Assembly (NCBI GenBank): GCA_903825395.1
Contig: CAIKAF010000015.1
Location: 124,001 to 188,000 of the forward strand
Length of the DNA: 64,000 nucleotides
Source: an uncultured Flavobacteriales bacterium
Lineage (GTDB): Bacteria; Bacteroidota; Bacteroidia; CAIKAF01
Reading direction: 5' to 3'
Part shown: piece by piece, positions 34,896 through 43,134 of the stretch
How the letters are laid out: each line of letters opens with the position of its first letter
Position numbering within the stretch: position 1 is the stretch's first letter
Position numbers and translations under genes: made by a program
Notes under the pieces: generated by a model
Told to the model about the DNA's origin: nothing
What the model saw: only the letters and a program-made list of their open reading frames with translations
The model's database searches: none

Positions 34896-35303
34896 ATGCA
34901 TTTTAGTTCGCGAATTGGAAGCATTGGAACTGCCCTTGGTTTTTTGGGAGTTGTGCTAGGCGCTTTGGGGGCACATGCCTTGGAACAGATATTGGAGGTG
35001 GAGGCGTTGGACAGTTTCAAAACAGGGGTTTACTACTTGCAATGGCATGGGTTGGTATTGGTGGTGATTGGGTTTGCCACCCGTCAAGAAGAACGCATTT
35101 CGGGGTTTTTACGTTGGAGTGTTGGGCTGTTTGGGCTGGGCATGCTGTTGTTTAGCGGTTCCATTTTCGGCTTGGTGTTGTTGCCTTTATTGGACTTACA
35201 TGTTCGTTTTTTAGGTCCTGTCACACCCCTTGGTGGGCTTAGTTTGATGGCGGGTTGGGTTGCTCTGTTGCTGCATTTTATTCGACCACAAAAAAATAAG
35301 TAA
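34896..35303 (+). CDS. DUF423 small integral membrane protein
   Basis: About 135 residues with four membrane segments. It shows the DUF423/YwdK pattern: an N-terminal GxxGALGAHAL block (FLGVVLGALGAHALEQIL), a central QWHGLVLVVIG and C-terminal FLGPVTPLGGLSLMAGWV. Function is unknown. An in-frame TTG lies at 34890, but the ATG at 34896 fits better. The stop overlaps the next start by one base. Confidence 0.85.
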   Translation: MHFSSRIGSIGTALGFLGVVLGALGAHALEQILEVEALDSFKTGVYYLQWHGLVLVVIGFATRQEERISGFLRWSVGLFGLGMLLFSGSIFGLVLLPLLDLHVRFLGPVTPLGGLSLMAGWVALLLHFIRPQKNK

Positions 35304-35686
35304 TGAACCTTCCTTCTAAATACCTTCTGGGCGTATTCATTATCCTGACTGGTTTAGGCTGTTCGACCAACATAAAATCAACAGCGGCACCGACGCCTAA
35401 TGTTCAAGAAAACCCCAAGGTCTTTTGTGGCATTTCATTTTTTAGTATCGGCTATGGAATCGACGTTCAGGGATTGAAAGCCGTGGACAATTGGGTAAAA
35501 TCCAAAGGGGATTCCTTGCAGTCGGTAAAACAGGCATGGGGAAGAGAAGGCGAGGTTGATTTATGTTTATCAAGCCATCAAGCAGAACCTCGAACCAAAG
35601 TTTGGATTCAAGAGCTACGGACCCTACTCGCTGACTTTAAAAATTGTAGAATTAGCGGGGAAAATGCATGCAGAAGTAGAAAATAA
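35303..35686 (+). CDS. Predicted lipoprotein of unknown function
   Basis: A 127-residue protein with a lipoprotein signal peptide (MNLPSKYLLGVFIILTGLGC, lipobox LGC at Cys20). The mature part has two later cysteines (KVFCGISFF, DLCLSSH) and a third pair near the end (NCRISGENAC). No domain is recognised. It is coupled to the DUF423 gene by a one-base overlap. Confidence 0.62.
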   Translation: MNLPSKYLLGVFIILTGLGCSTNIKSTAAPTPNVQENPKVFCGISFFSIGYGIDVQGLKAVDNWVKSKGDSLQSVKQAWGREGEVDLCLSSHQAEPRTKVWIQELRTLLADFKNCRISGENACRSRK

Positions 35687-35709
35687 ACTGAAACTGCGGG
35701 AATAATTCA

Positions 35710-35717
35710 TACTTTTG
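35710..35717 (+). promoter_or_regulatory. Bacteroidota -7 box (TACTTTTG)
   Basis: This TAnnTTTG match lies 38 bp before the pckA start. The -33 element is not evident. Confidence 0.4.
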
Positions 35718-35755
35718 AAACAGCCATTATTCACCTAATAAAACCACCCAAATCA

Positions 35756-37366
35756 ATGAAAAACCTAGGAAATCCAAGTTCTTCAGATCTTGAAGAATTG
35801 AATGGCTTAACCACTACAGGCAAGGTGTTTTGGAATCTTTGTCCCTCGGAACTAATTGAGCATACGATTTTAGCAGGGCAAGGCAAATTGATCGACAATG
35901 GAGCATTGGCTGTTGAAACGGGAGAATTTACAGGTCGAAGCCCGAAAGACCGATTTATTGTAAAGGATGTATTGACTCAGGATGAAGTTTGGTGGGGGAA
36001 CCACAACATTGCATTTGATGAGTCGGCATTTTTAGAATTAAAACAGCGCATGCTTGACTATTGCTCGGCTGCTGATTTATATGTGCGCGATGCATGGGTT
36101 GGTTCGGATGAGCGGTATCGGGTTGCAGTGCGGGTTGTGAACGAGACCGCCTGGAGCAATTTGTTTGTTTACAACATGTTCATTCGGCCCAGCAGCGGTG
36201 AAATGAATTCGATTAAACCGGAATGGTTGGTGCTCAATGTTCCAAGTTTTAAAGCAGTTCCGGAACGAGACAAAACCCGTCAGCATAATTTTGCCATTGT
36301 ATCGTTTAGCCAAAAAACCATATTAATTGGAGGAACGGGCTATACCGGTGAAATTAAAAAGGGCATGTTTTCTGCCTTGAACTTCATATTACCCACACAG
36401 CATGGGGTTCTTCCCATGCATTGCAGTGCCAATGTAGGCGAAGCTGGAGATACCGCTCTGTTTTTCGGATTGTCGGGAACGGGTAAAACCACCCTTTCAG
36501 CCGATCCAGAACGGCTGCTGATTGGGGATGATGAGCACGGTTGGGCAGATTCATCCGTTTTCAACTTTGAGGGGGGCTGCTACGCTAAGACCATTGATTT
36601 GACGGAAGAAAAAGAACCGGATATTTTCAGGGCCATTCGATATGGTGCCTTATTGGAAAATATCGGGATAGATTTAGCGACCCGCCGTCCGGACTACTCC
36701 GATTCCAAATTAACCGAAAACACTCGGGTATCTTATCCACTGCCTTTTATTGATCGAATTCAAGAAGGTTCTATTGGAGCCGAGCCAAAGCATATTTTTT
36801 ATCTAACCTGCGATGCCTATGGCATATTACCTCCCATTTCGAAATTAACGGCAGAGCAGGCTATGTATCATTTTATTTCGGGATACACGGCCAAGGTGGC
36901 AGGCACTGAGGCTGGAATCACTGAGCCCCAAACCACGTTTTCGGCTTGCTTTGGAGCACCTTTCATGCCTTTGCATCCGGCCCGATATGCCGAAATGTTA
37001 GGTCAACGCATAAAAAAATCAGGGGCTCATGTTTGGTTGATTAACACGGGTTGGAGTGGCGGACCTTATGGAGTTGGAAAGCGAATGAAACTGAGCTATA
37101 CTCGTGCTATGATTCGGGCAGCCATGAATGGCGAACTGGATGCAGTTTCATTTGAGGAACATCCCATCTTCGGATTGGCTATGCCTAAAACATGCCCAGG
37201 GGTTCCCTCTGAATTGTTGAATCCGGAAAGCACCTGGGAGCGGTCCGAGGATTACCAGAATGCGGCAATGGCCTTGGCGCAAAAATTCCATACCAATTTT
37301 GAAAAATTCAGCTCGGCTGCGGCAGAAGCAATTTTGAATGCAGGGCCCAAGATATTGGTCAAGTAA
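35756..37366 (+). CDS. pckA: Phosphoenolpyruvate carboxykinase (ATP)
   Basis: A 536-residue gluconeogenic enzyme converting oxaloacetate and ATP to PEP. Motifs: ETGEFTGRSPKDRFIV, GGTGYTGEIKKGMFSALNFILP, MHCSANVG, the kinase P-loop GLSGTGKTTLSADP (~238-251), and IGDDEHGW. INTGWSGGPYGVGKRM near the C-terminus is also typical. Length is normal. It reads toward the nucleotidase pair, starting only 4 bp before its first gene, so these may share a transcript. Confidence 0.95.
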   Translation: MKNLGNPSSSDLEELNGLTTTGKVFWNLCPSELIEHTILAGQGKLIDNGALAVETGEFTGRSPKDRFIVKDVLTQDEVWWGNHNIAFDESAFLELKQRMLDYCSAADLYVRDAWVGSDERYRVAVRVVNETAWSNLFVYNMFIRPSSGEMNSIKPEWLVLNVPSFKAVPERDKTRQHNFAIVSFSQKTILIGGTGYTGEIKKGMFSALNFILPTQHGVLPMHCSANVGEAGDTALFFGLSGTGKTTLSADPERLLIGDDEHGWADSSVFNFEGGCYAKTIDLTEEKEPDIFRAIRYGALLENIGIDLATRRPDYSDSKLTENTRVSYPLPFIDRIQEGSIGAEPKHIFYLTCDAYGILPPISKLTAEQAMYHFISGYTAKVAGTEAGITEPQTTFSACFGAPFMPLHPARYAEMLGQRIKKSGAHVWLINTGWSGGPYGVGKRMKLSYTRAMIRAAMNGELDAVSFEEHPIFGLAMPKTCPGVPSELLNPESTWERSEDYQNAAMALAQKFHTNFEKFSSAAAEAILNAGPKILVK

Positions 37367-37369
37367 TTC

Positions 37370-38131
37370 ATGGTTAGACTTATTTACATCCTGTGGATGG
37401 GATGCATCGCTTTCGGCTATGGTGGACTTCAAAGTTGCAGACCGCCACTAAAATTGGTTCAGTCTGAAGGTTCATACATTACGTTAACAGCATCGGCCGA
37501 GGATTCCAGCATTGCACTGTTATTAAATCCCTTTAAGGATTCCGTTCAAAAGAGCATGGGCAAAGTATTGTGCAGTTCTGAAGTAGCATTGCCTAAAATA
37601 AAGGGTGAGGCTGAAACGGCCTTGGGGAATTTAATGAGTGACATTGTTTTGAATGAAGGGCAAAAAATCCATAAAGAAGTTCAGCTTTCCATTTTAAATT
37701 TAGGTGGAATTCGGGCTTCATTGCCTCAGGGAAACATTCGGTTGGGCGATGTGTACAGTTTAATGCCTTTCGACAACCGCATCGTTCTTGTACGGCTTGG
37801 GAAAAATGAAATTCATGAGATGGTGCAGTACATTGGGAAACAACTTGGCACCCCTTTTTCTGGAATGGTACTTCGCTGCCGCGAGGGAAATTGGTTGGGA
37901 GAAATTCAGGGCATTTCGGTTGATGCATCCGATTCCATCTTGGTTGCCACTTCGGATTTCTTGGCACAGGGGGGTGACAAAATGAATTTTTTCTTGAAAG
38001 GCAGAATCGTCAACGACCAAGGAAAATTGCTAAGAGAAAGCATCGTAGATTATATGGTTTCCATTGATTCCAAGGGGCAGAGATTGTCGAAGGCGCTGGA
38101 TTATCGAATACAACCCTGTCCAACGCCATGA
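37370..38131 (+). CDS. 5'-nucleotidase C-terminal domain protein
   Basis: A 253-residue protein with a hydrophobic N-terminus containing a cysteine in QSCRPPLK (possible lipoprotein). It holds only the substrate-binding C-terminal domain of 5'-nucleotidases: ETALGNLMSDIVL, NLGGIRASLPQGNIRLGDVYSLMPFDNRIVLVRLGKNEI and FLAQGGDKMNFF. The catalytic half is a separate downstream gene with a 4 bp overlap (ATGA). The two domains together would make one periplasmic nucleotide hydrolase. Confidence 0.86.
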   Translation: MVRLIYILWMGCIAFGYGGLQSCRPPLKLVQSEGSYITLTASAEDSSIALLLNPFKDSVQKSMGKVLCSSEVALPKIKGEAETALGNLMSDIVLNEGQKIHKEVQLSILNLGGIRASLPQGNIRLGDVYSLMPFDNRIVLVRLGKNEIHEMVQYIGKQLGTPFSGMVLRCREGNWLGEIQGISVDASDSILVATSDFLAQGGDKMNFFLKGRIVNDQGKLLRESIVDYMVSIDSKGQRLSKALDYRIQPCPTP

Positions 38132-39087
38132 ATCGTCGACGGTTTCTACGCACTGCCGGTATTGCAAGCCTAGGAATGGGTTTATCAGGTCGGGCATTGG
38201 CTTACGGGAAGGAATTTGAGGAATCCGAATGGATGAAAATGAACGGATTGACCCGTTTGGTCATTTTACATACCAATGACATGCATAGTCATTTGGAGCC
38301 ATTTTCAGAGCAAGACCCGAAGTATCCCGGGCAAGGTGGGATGGCAAGACGGGCGGCCTTGATTCAAAAAATAAGGGATGAAGGGCATGCGACCCTAGTG
38401 TTGGATGCGGGAGATGTATTTCAGGGAACCCCTTATTTCAACTTATTTAAAGGAGAGCCCGAATTTCGCTTGATGTCGGCTATGGGTTATGATGTAGGCA
38501 CCATAGGCAATCATGATTTCGACAATGGAATTGATGGATTGGCCAACATGCTTCCCCATGCAAACTTTCCATTAATCAATGCCAACTACCGGTTTGACGA
38601 CACCATACTAGATGGGTTAATTCAGCCGTATCGGATTGTGCGAAGGGGGAAATTAAACATTGGAATTATTGGAGTTGGTGTAGATTTACAAGGTTTGGTG
38701 AGTCCGGCACTTACTGGTAAATTATCCTATCAAAATCCCATTCCTATCGTGCAAGACCTTGCTCATCGGTTGCGTTCGGATTATTCGTGTCAGTGCGTCA
38801 TCGTATTGTCTCATTTGGGCTACTCGTATAAAAGCGATCAAATTTCAGACTTGATTGTAGCGGAGCAAACCGACGGGATAGATGTCATTATTGGAGGTCA
38901 TACACATACATTTTTAGATCGGCCAACGCCGGTAAAGAACAAATCGGGTCAGATGGTATTGGTTAGTCAGGCGGGCTGGGCTGGGCTTCGTTTAGGCCGA
39001 TTGGATTTTACCTTTAGCCCAAAAGGACAGCTTCAGAATTTCGATTCTTCAATGAATGAAATTTCTAAAAAAACAATAGGCTTTTAA
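38128..39087 (+). CDS. 5'-nucleotidase N-terminal metallophosphatase domain protein
   Basis: A 319-residue protein with a twin-arginine-like signal (MNRRRFLRTAGIASLGMGLSG), so folded export is likely. Metal-binding motifs of the UshA-type catalytic domain are present: ILHTNDMHSHLEP, VLDAGDVFQGTPYF, GTIGNHDFDNG, CVIVLSHLG and IIGGHTHTFLDRP. It ends after the catalytic domain. The partner C-terminal domain is encoded just upstream, so gene order is the reverse of the domain order in fused enzymes. Confidence 0.9.
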   Translation: MNRRRFLRTAGIASLGMGLSGRALAYGKEFEESEWMKMNGLTRLVILHTNDMHSHLEPFSEQDPKYPGQGGMARRAALIQKIRDEGHATLVLDAGDVFQGTPYFNLFKGEPEFRLMSAMGYDVGTIGNHDFDNGIDGLANMLPHANFPLINANYRFDDTILDGLIQPYRIVRRGKLNIGIIGVGVDLQGLVSPALTGKLSYQNPIPIVQDLAHRLRSDYSCQCVIVLSHLGYSYKSDQISDLIVAEQTDGIDVIIGGHTHTFLDRPTPVKNKSGQMVLVSQAGWAGLRLGRLDFTFSPKGQLQNFDSSMNEISKKTIGF

Positions 39088-39215
39088 TTTTTTTTTACAT
39101 TTTTTTCTATCAATATTTGTAGGACGCTTCGGCACTACCTTCTAAAAATTGTACTGAGCCCGTACAAATTGATTTTCAGTGGGTTGTTCGAGTTAATTTA
39201 TTGAGTTTTTAAACA

Positions 39216-40649
39216 ATGTCAGATAACATTCAAGAGATATGGGAGAACTGCCTGAAGGTGATTAAGGACAATGTAAGTCCCCAAAGTTTTCAGACCTGGT
39301 TTGCCCCCATTATTCCCTTGAAATTAGACAATCAGGTATTGACAATTCAGGTGCCTTCGCAGTTTTTTTATGAATGGCTGGAGGAGCATTACATTACCTT
39401 ATTGCGCCACACCGTTAGGAAGACCATCGGTCCAAATGGAAGGTTGGAATACTCCATTATAATGGAGAACAGTTACCATTCTGAGCGTCCGCATACGGTT
39501 CAAATTCCTACTTCAGAGGTAAGAGCCATTAAGAATCCGGCCATCAGCATGCCGGTAGAAACTTCTGGGGAGCATTCCATACGGAATCCCTTTGTTATTC
39601 CAGGGTTGAAGAAAATGCATATTGAGTCGAACCTCAATCCAAACCACAGTTTCGAGAATTTCATTGAAGGCGATTGCAACCGTTTGGCGCGTTCTGCAGG
39701 CTATGCAGTGGCTAAGAATCCAGGTGGAACTTCATTCAACCCCTTGTTGATTTATGGAGGTACGGGGTTAGGTAAAACGCATTTGTCTCATGCCATTGGG
39801 ATTGAGATTAAGCGCATGTTCCCCAATAAGACCGTACTGTATGTACCGGCAGAAAAATTTACCACTCAATTTATTGATTCGGTTAAAAACAACACCTCAT
39901 CTGATTTTGTCAATTTCTATCAATTGATGGATGTATTGATTTTAGATGATGTTCATATCTTAGGTGGAAAGGAAAAAACGCAAGATGTATTTTTTCATAT
40001 TTTCAATCACCTGCATCAAAGCGGAAAACAAATTATTTTAACCTCCGACAAGGCTCCTGTTGATCTTCAGGGCATGGAGCAGCGTTTATTGTCTCGATTC
40101 AAGTGGGGTTTGTCTGCTGATCTTCAAGTTCCAGAGCTAGAGACGCGCATTGCCATTCTGCATAAGAAGCTGTACAACGATGGAATAGTCTTGCCTGAGG
40201 ATGTTATTGAATACTTGGCCTATTCCATCAACACCAATGTTCGGGAATTGGAAGGGGCATTGATCTCTTTAATTGCGCAATCTTCATTAAACCGCAAAGA
40301 AATCAATCTGGATTTGGCCAAGCGAATGATTGATAAATTTGTACGCAACAATGCCCGGGAAATTTCCATTGAGTTTATTCAAAAAGTTGTTTGTGATTAC
40401 TTTGATCTTCCGATTGATTTAATGAAATCAAAAAGCCGGAAGCGCGAGGTAGTTCAGGCTAGGCAAATTGCCATGTTTTTCTCTAAGCAATTCACCAAAT
40501 CGTCTTTAGCGAATATTGGGGCACAGTGTGGCGGAAAAGACCATGCTACCGTTTTACATGCCTGTAAAACCGTCAACAATCTAATTGAAACGGATAAGCA
40601 ATTTAAGGCGTATGTGGACGAGCTGGAGAAGAAAATCAACATTCAATAA
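39216..40649 (+). CDS. dnaA: Chromosomal replication initiator protein DnaA
   Basis: A 477-residue initiator. Domain I (~1-90) has QEIWENCLKVIKDNVSPQSFQTWFAPI. Domain II is a short linker. Domain III AAA+ has NPLLIYGGTGLGKTHLSHAIG (Walker A lysine ~187), DVLILDDVHILGGKEKTQDVFFHIFNHL (Walker B) and SRFKWG. Domain IV has the DNA-binding helix (SKSRKREVVQARQIAMFFSKQFT) and GGKDHATVLHACKTV. dnaN lies 12 kb away on the other strand. I find no cluster of TTATCCACA-like DnaA boxes in the flanking gaps, so the origin is probably elsewhere. Confidence 0.97.
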   Translation: MSDNIQEIWENCLKVIKDNVSPQSFQTWFAPIIPLKLDNQVLTIQVPSQFFYEWLEEHYITLLRHTVRKTIGPNGRLEYSIIMENSYHSERPHTVQIPTSEVRAIKNPAISMPVETSGEHSIRNPFVIPGLKKMHIESNLNPNHSFENFIEGDCNRLARSAGYAVAKNPGGTSFNPLLIYGGTGLGKTHLSHAIGIEIKRMFPNKTVLYVPAEKFTTQFIDSVKNNTSSDFVNFYQLMDVLILDDVHILGGKEKTQDVFFHIFNHLHQSGKQIILTSDKAPVDLQGMEQRLLSRFKWGLSADLQVPELETRIAILHKKLYNDGIVLPEDVIEYLAYSINTNVRELEGALISLIAQSSLNRKEINLDLAKRMIDKFVRNNAREISIEFIQKVVCDYFDLPIDLMKSKSRKREVVQARQIAMFFSKQFTKSSLANIGAQCGGKDHATVLHACKTVNNLIETDKQFKAYVDELEKKINIQ

Positions 40650-40800
40650 TAGCCCAGCCTTCCTTCCATTTTCGGTTTAAAGGGGGATTTCTCAATTGCC
40701 TTTTTACTTTTATTTAAAATGCCTTAGTCCTGCTCGCTATTGCAATATGTGAGCAAGAAAAATTGGAGTAGAAGGTATCCATTCAGCTCAAACGGGCCTA

Positions 40801-43083
40801 TCAAATATCTTGAGCATCCTTGTTAAGCGGTTCTGGTTCCGATTTGGTTTTAAATAAGGTAGGCAAAAGAATTAAATCACCCAACAACGCTACAGCCATG
40901 ACTGCAGCAGTTAAACTTCCAATCAATCGAGTGGCCATAAAGCTAGATAGTGAAAGGACCAAAAATCCAGAACAAAGAATAATAGAAGTTATTACTATTG
41001 GTTTTCCGGAAATGATAAAAGCACTTCGAACTGCTTCCGACATGGGCAATCCTTTTCTGCGTTCTACCCTTAACTGAGCCAAAAAATGGATGGTATCATC
41101 GACGGCTATCCCAAAAGCTATGGTGAACAAGACGGCGGTTGAAATTTTCATTGAAATTCCAAAGCAACCCATAATTCCGCCTAAGGCAAGCAAGGGCAAG
41201 ATATTTGGGAGCAAGGAAATAAATACAATTTTAAAAGAACGAAATAAAAAGTAAACTATACCCATTATAAAGAGAAAGGATATCAAAAGTCCCTGCCCAA
41301 TATTGACTGCTAAGTTTCGATTATTTTTATCAATTAATTCTGCAGTTCCAGTCAAAACAACTTTAATTGGAGCATCCCCAATAATAGTTTTTAGAACTGG
41401 TTCAACTTGCTGTCTCAATTCATATGCCTTTTTACTTCCGATATCATTAAATAGGGCCTTCATGCGGGCAGAACGAAAATCTTCAGTTACATACGCATCC
41501 AATTTCCCCTGACGTTGTAAAATTCGTATCTCACGTACTATTTGCTTAAGCTTTGAAGTAGATTCAGGAATATGAAATGCATCTGAACTTCCTCCACTTA
41601 AGGCCCGATTCCCTATTTTAACCATGGCAACGGGCGAAAAAATAAAACCTGTTTGATAAACAGTATGAAGCGTATCTTCTATTTGTTGAAGTTTCGATAA
41701 AATCAATGGATCAAATAGATCCATGGTCGTATCCGTAATTTGAATGGCAACTTCCAACGGTCTGGTACCTTGAAACTTATCTCCAAAGAAGGCAAAATCC
41801 CTACTGATTTTAGAATCCCTTGCTAAGTCTTCCAATAATAAAGTATTTTCTCTAACCTTCACAGCACCAAACATAGAAATCAGAGCAAACAGGATTGAAC
41901 CAATCCAAATTGCTTTTTTATTTCTCTGAATTCGTTCAATACTAGCTTTGAAAAACATGGTCCAATCGACCGTTTTTCCAGGCTTAAAACGATGTCCGAA
42001 AAGAATGAAAAACGAGGGCAAATAGGTTAAAGAAAGTATGTAAGCAATTCCTACTCCAGCTGCCGTGTAAAGTCCAAAATCAGTTATGGGGCGAATTCCA
42101 GAAGTGGCTAACGAACCAAAGCCCACCATTGTAGTTAACGTTGTGAATAAATTTGCTAGACCAATATGCTTAACCGTTAATTGGGTAGCATCCTCCACAC
42201 TCAAGCCATTGGCTCGTTCTTTTAAGAATTTGGTTAGCGAGTGGATAGTCACAGAAAGTCCTACTACAACCAATATGGTTGGTATTGCGCTCGCCATCAC
42301 ATCCATTGACTTACCAGTGATTTCCATAAAGCCAAGGGTAATGACTACGGCTAACATTACCATGCTAAGTGGAGCCATAATGGCAATCCAAGATCTGTAT
42401 ATCAAATACAGAATGCCGACCATGAGTACAAAAGCTATGGCCAGGAATAGGACCAATTCTCCTTGAATTAAATTGATGTAAAAGGCCTGTCCTATGCAAC
42501 GGCCTGCTACATGATATTCTTTAAAGCCGAACGAGGCGACCAAGGAGTCAACCTGATTTGATAATGGACCGCAAGCTGTATCTCCGATATAGGGCGTATG
42601 ATTCACTACAAGGCATACAGAATGACCATCTTTGGAAAACATACTTCCATAATATTCCGGCGTTTTCGAAATATCAATCGAATCTTCTGCTCTAAACTCG
42701 GGTGATTTATACCTAAGGTAAGGCAATTCAACTCCGAAACCCATAAGGGGGTCTCTTACAAATTTTCGGATGGAAGTAGGAGAATTCACCTCCTCTACAA
42801 ATCGAATTGTTTTAAGGGAATCAGTTAATTGACTTACCTTTTCGAGAAATTCGGGTTCGTAAATACTTCCATGGGGTTGGCTCAAACCGATTAGAATAAA
42901 ATCGTTATCGGGTCCGAACTTTTTCCTAAAATCTTGGAAAAAAGTGGTTTCCCGGTCATTTTCAGGGAAAAAAGCCTCAAAATCATAATTGTAATCCACT
43001 AAAACAGCACGCCAGATGCTAAATGCGGCTAAGATTATGCAAAAGGCTAAAATTCCTTTGGCCTTTAAACGGGTGAATTTCAT
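40801..43083 (-). CDS. MMPL/RND-family transporter
   Basis: About 760 residues. It has the duplicated RND layout: a first membrane helix (FCIILAAFSIWRAVLV), a large extracytoplasmic loop (~30-200), five or six helices with MAPLSMVMLAVVITLGFMEITGKSMDVMASAIPTILVVVGLSVTIHSLTKF, then a second loop and second helix block ending in GIAVDDTIHFLAQLRVERRKG. The GxxxDD-type motif in the last block is typical of MMPL and patched-like exporters of lipids or hydrophobic molecules. ATG at 43083 is preferred over a TTG at 43110. The DNA is more AT-rich than its neighbours. It follows the AAA ATPase gene on the same strand, 51 bp downstream. Confidence 0.85.
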   Translation of the reverse strand: MKFTRLKAKGILAFCIILAAFSIWRAVLVDYNYDFEAFFPENDRETTFFQDFRKKFGPDNDFILIGLSQPHGSIYEPEFLEKVSQLTDSLKTIRFVEEVNSPTSIRKFVRDPLMGFGVELPYLRYKSPEFRAEDSIDISKTPEYYGSMFSKDGHSVCLVVNHTPYIGDTACGPLSNQVDSLVASFGFKEYHVAGRCIGQAFYINLIQGELVLFLAIAFVLMVGILYLIYRSWIAIMAPLSMVMLAVVITLGFMEITGKSMDVMASAIPTILVVVGLSVTIHSLTKFLKERANGLSVEDATQLTVKHIGLANLFTTLTTMVGFGSLATSGIRPITDFGLYTAAGVGIAYILSLTYLPSFFILFGHRFKPGKTVDWTMFFKASIERIQRNKKAIWIGSILFALISMFGAVKVRENTLLLEDLARDSKISRDFAFFGDKFQGTRPLEVAIQITDTTMDLFDPLILSKLQQIEDTLHTVYQTGFIFSPVAMVKIGNRALSGGSSDAFHIPESTSKLKQIVREIRILQRQGKLDAYVTEDFRSARMKALFNDIGSKKAYELRQQVEPVLKTIIGDAPIKVVLTGTAELIDKNNRNLAVNIGQGLLISFLFIMGIVYFLFRSFKIVFISLLPNILPLLALGGIMGCFGISMKISTAVLFTIAFGIAVDDTIHFLAQLRVERRKGLPMSEAVRSAFIISGKPIVITSIILCSGFLVLSLSSFMATRLIGSLTAAVMAVALLGDLILLPTLFKTKSEPEPLNKDAQDI

Positions 43084-43134
43084 GTGGCAAAGGTGTAAAA
43101 TATCCCTCAAACAAGAAACTCCCGACAGAGATGT

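Noticed and set aside
36725-36745. TTATCCACT as a DnaA box
   Set aside because: A single imperfect site inside pckA coding sequence, with no companions.
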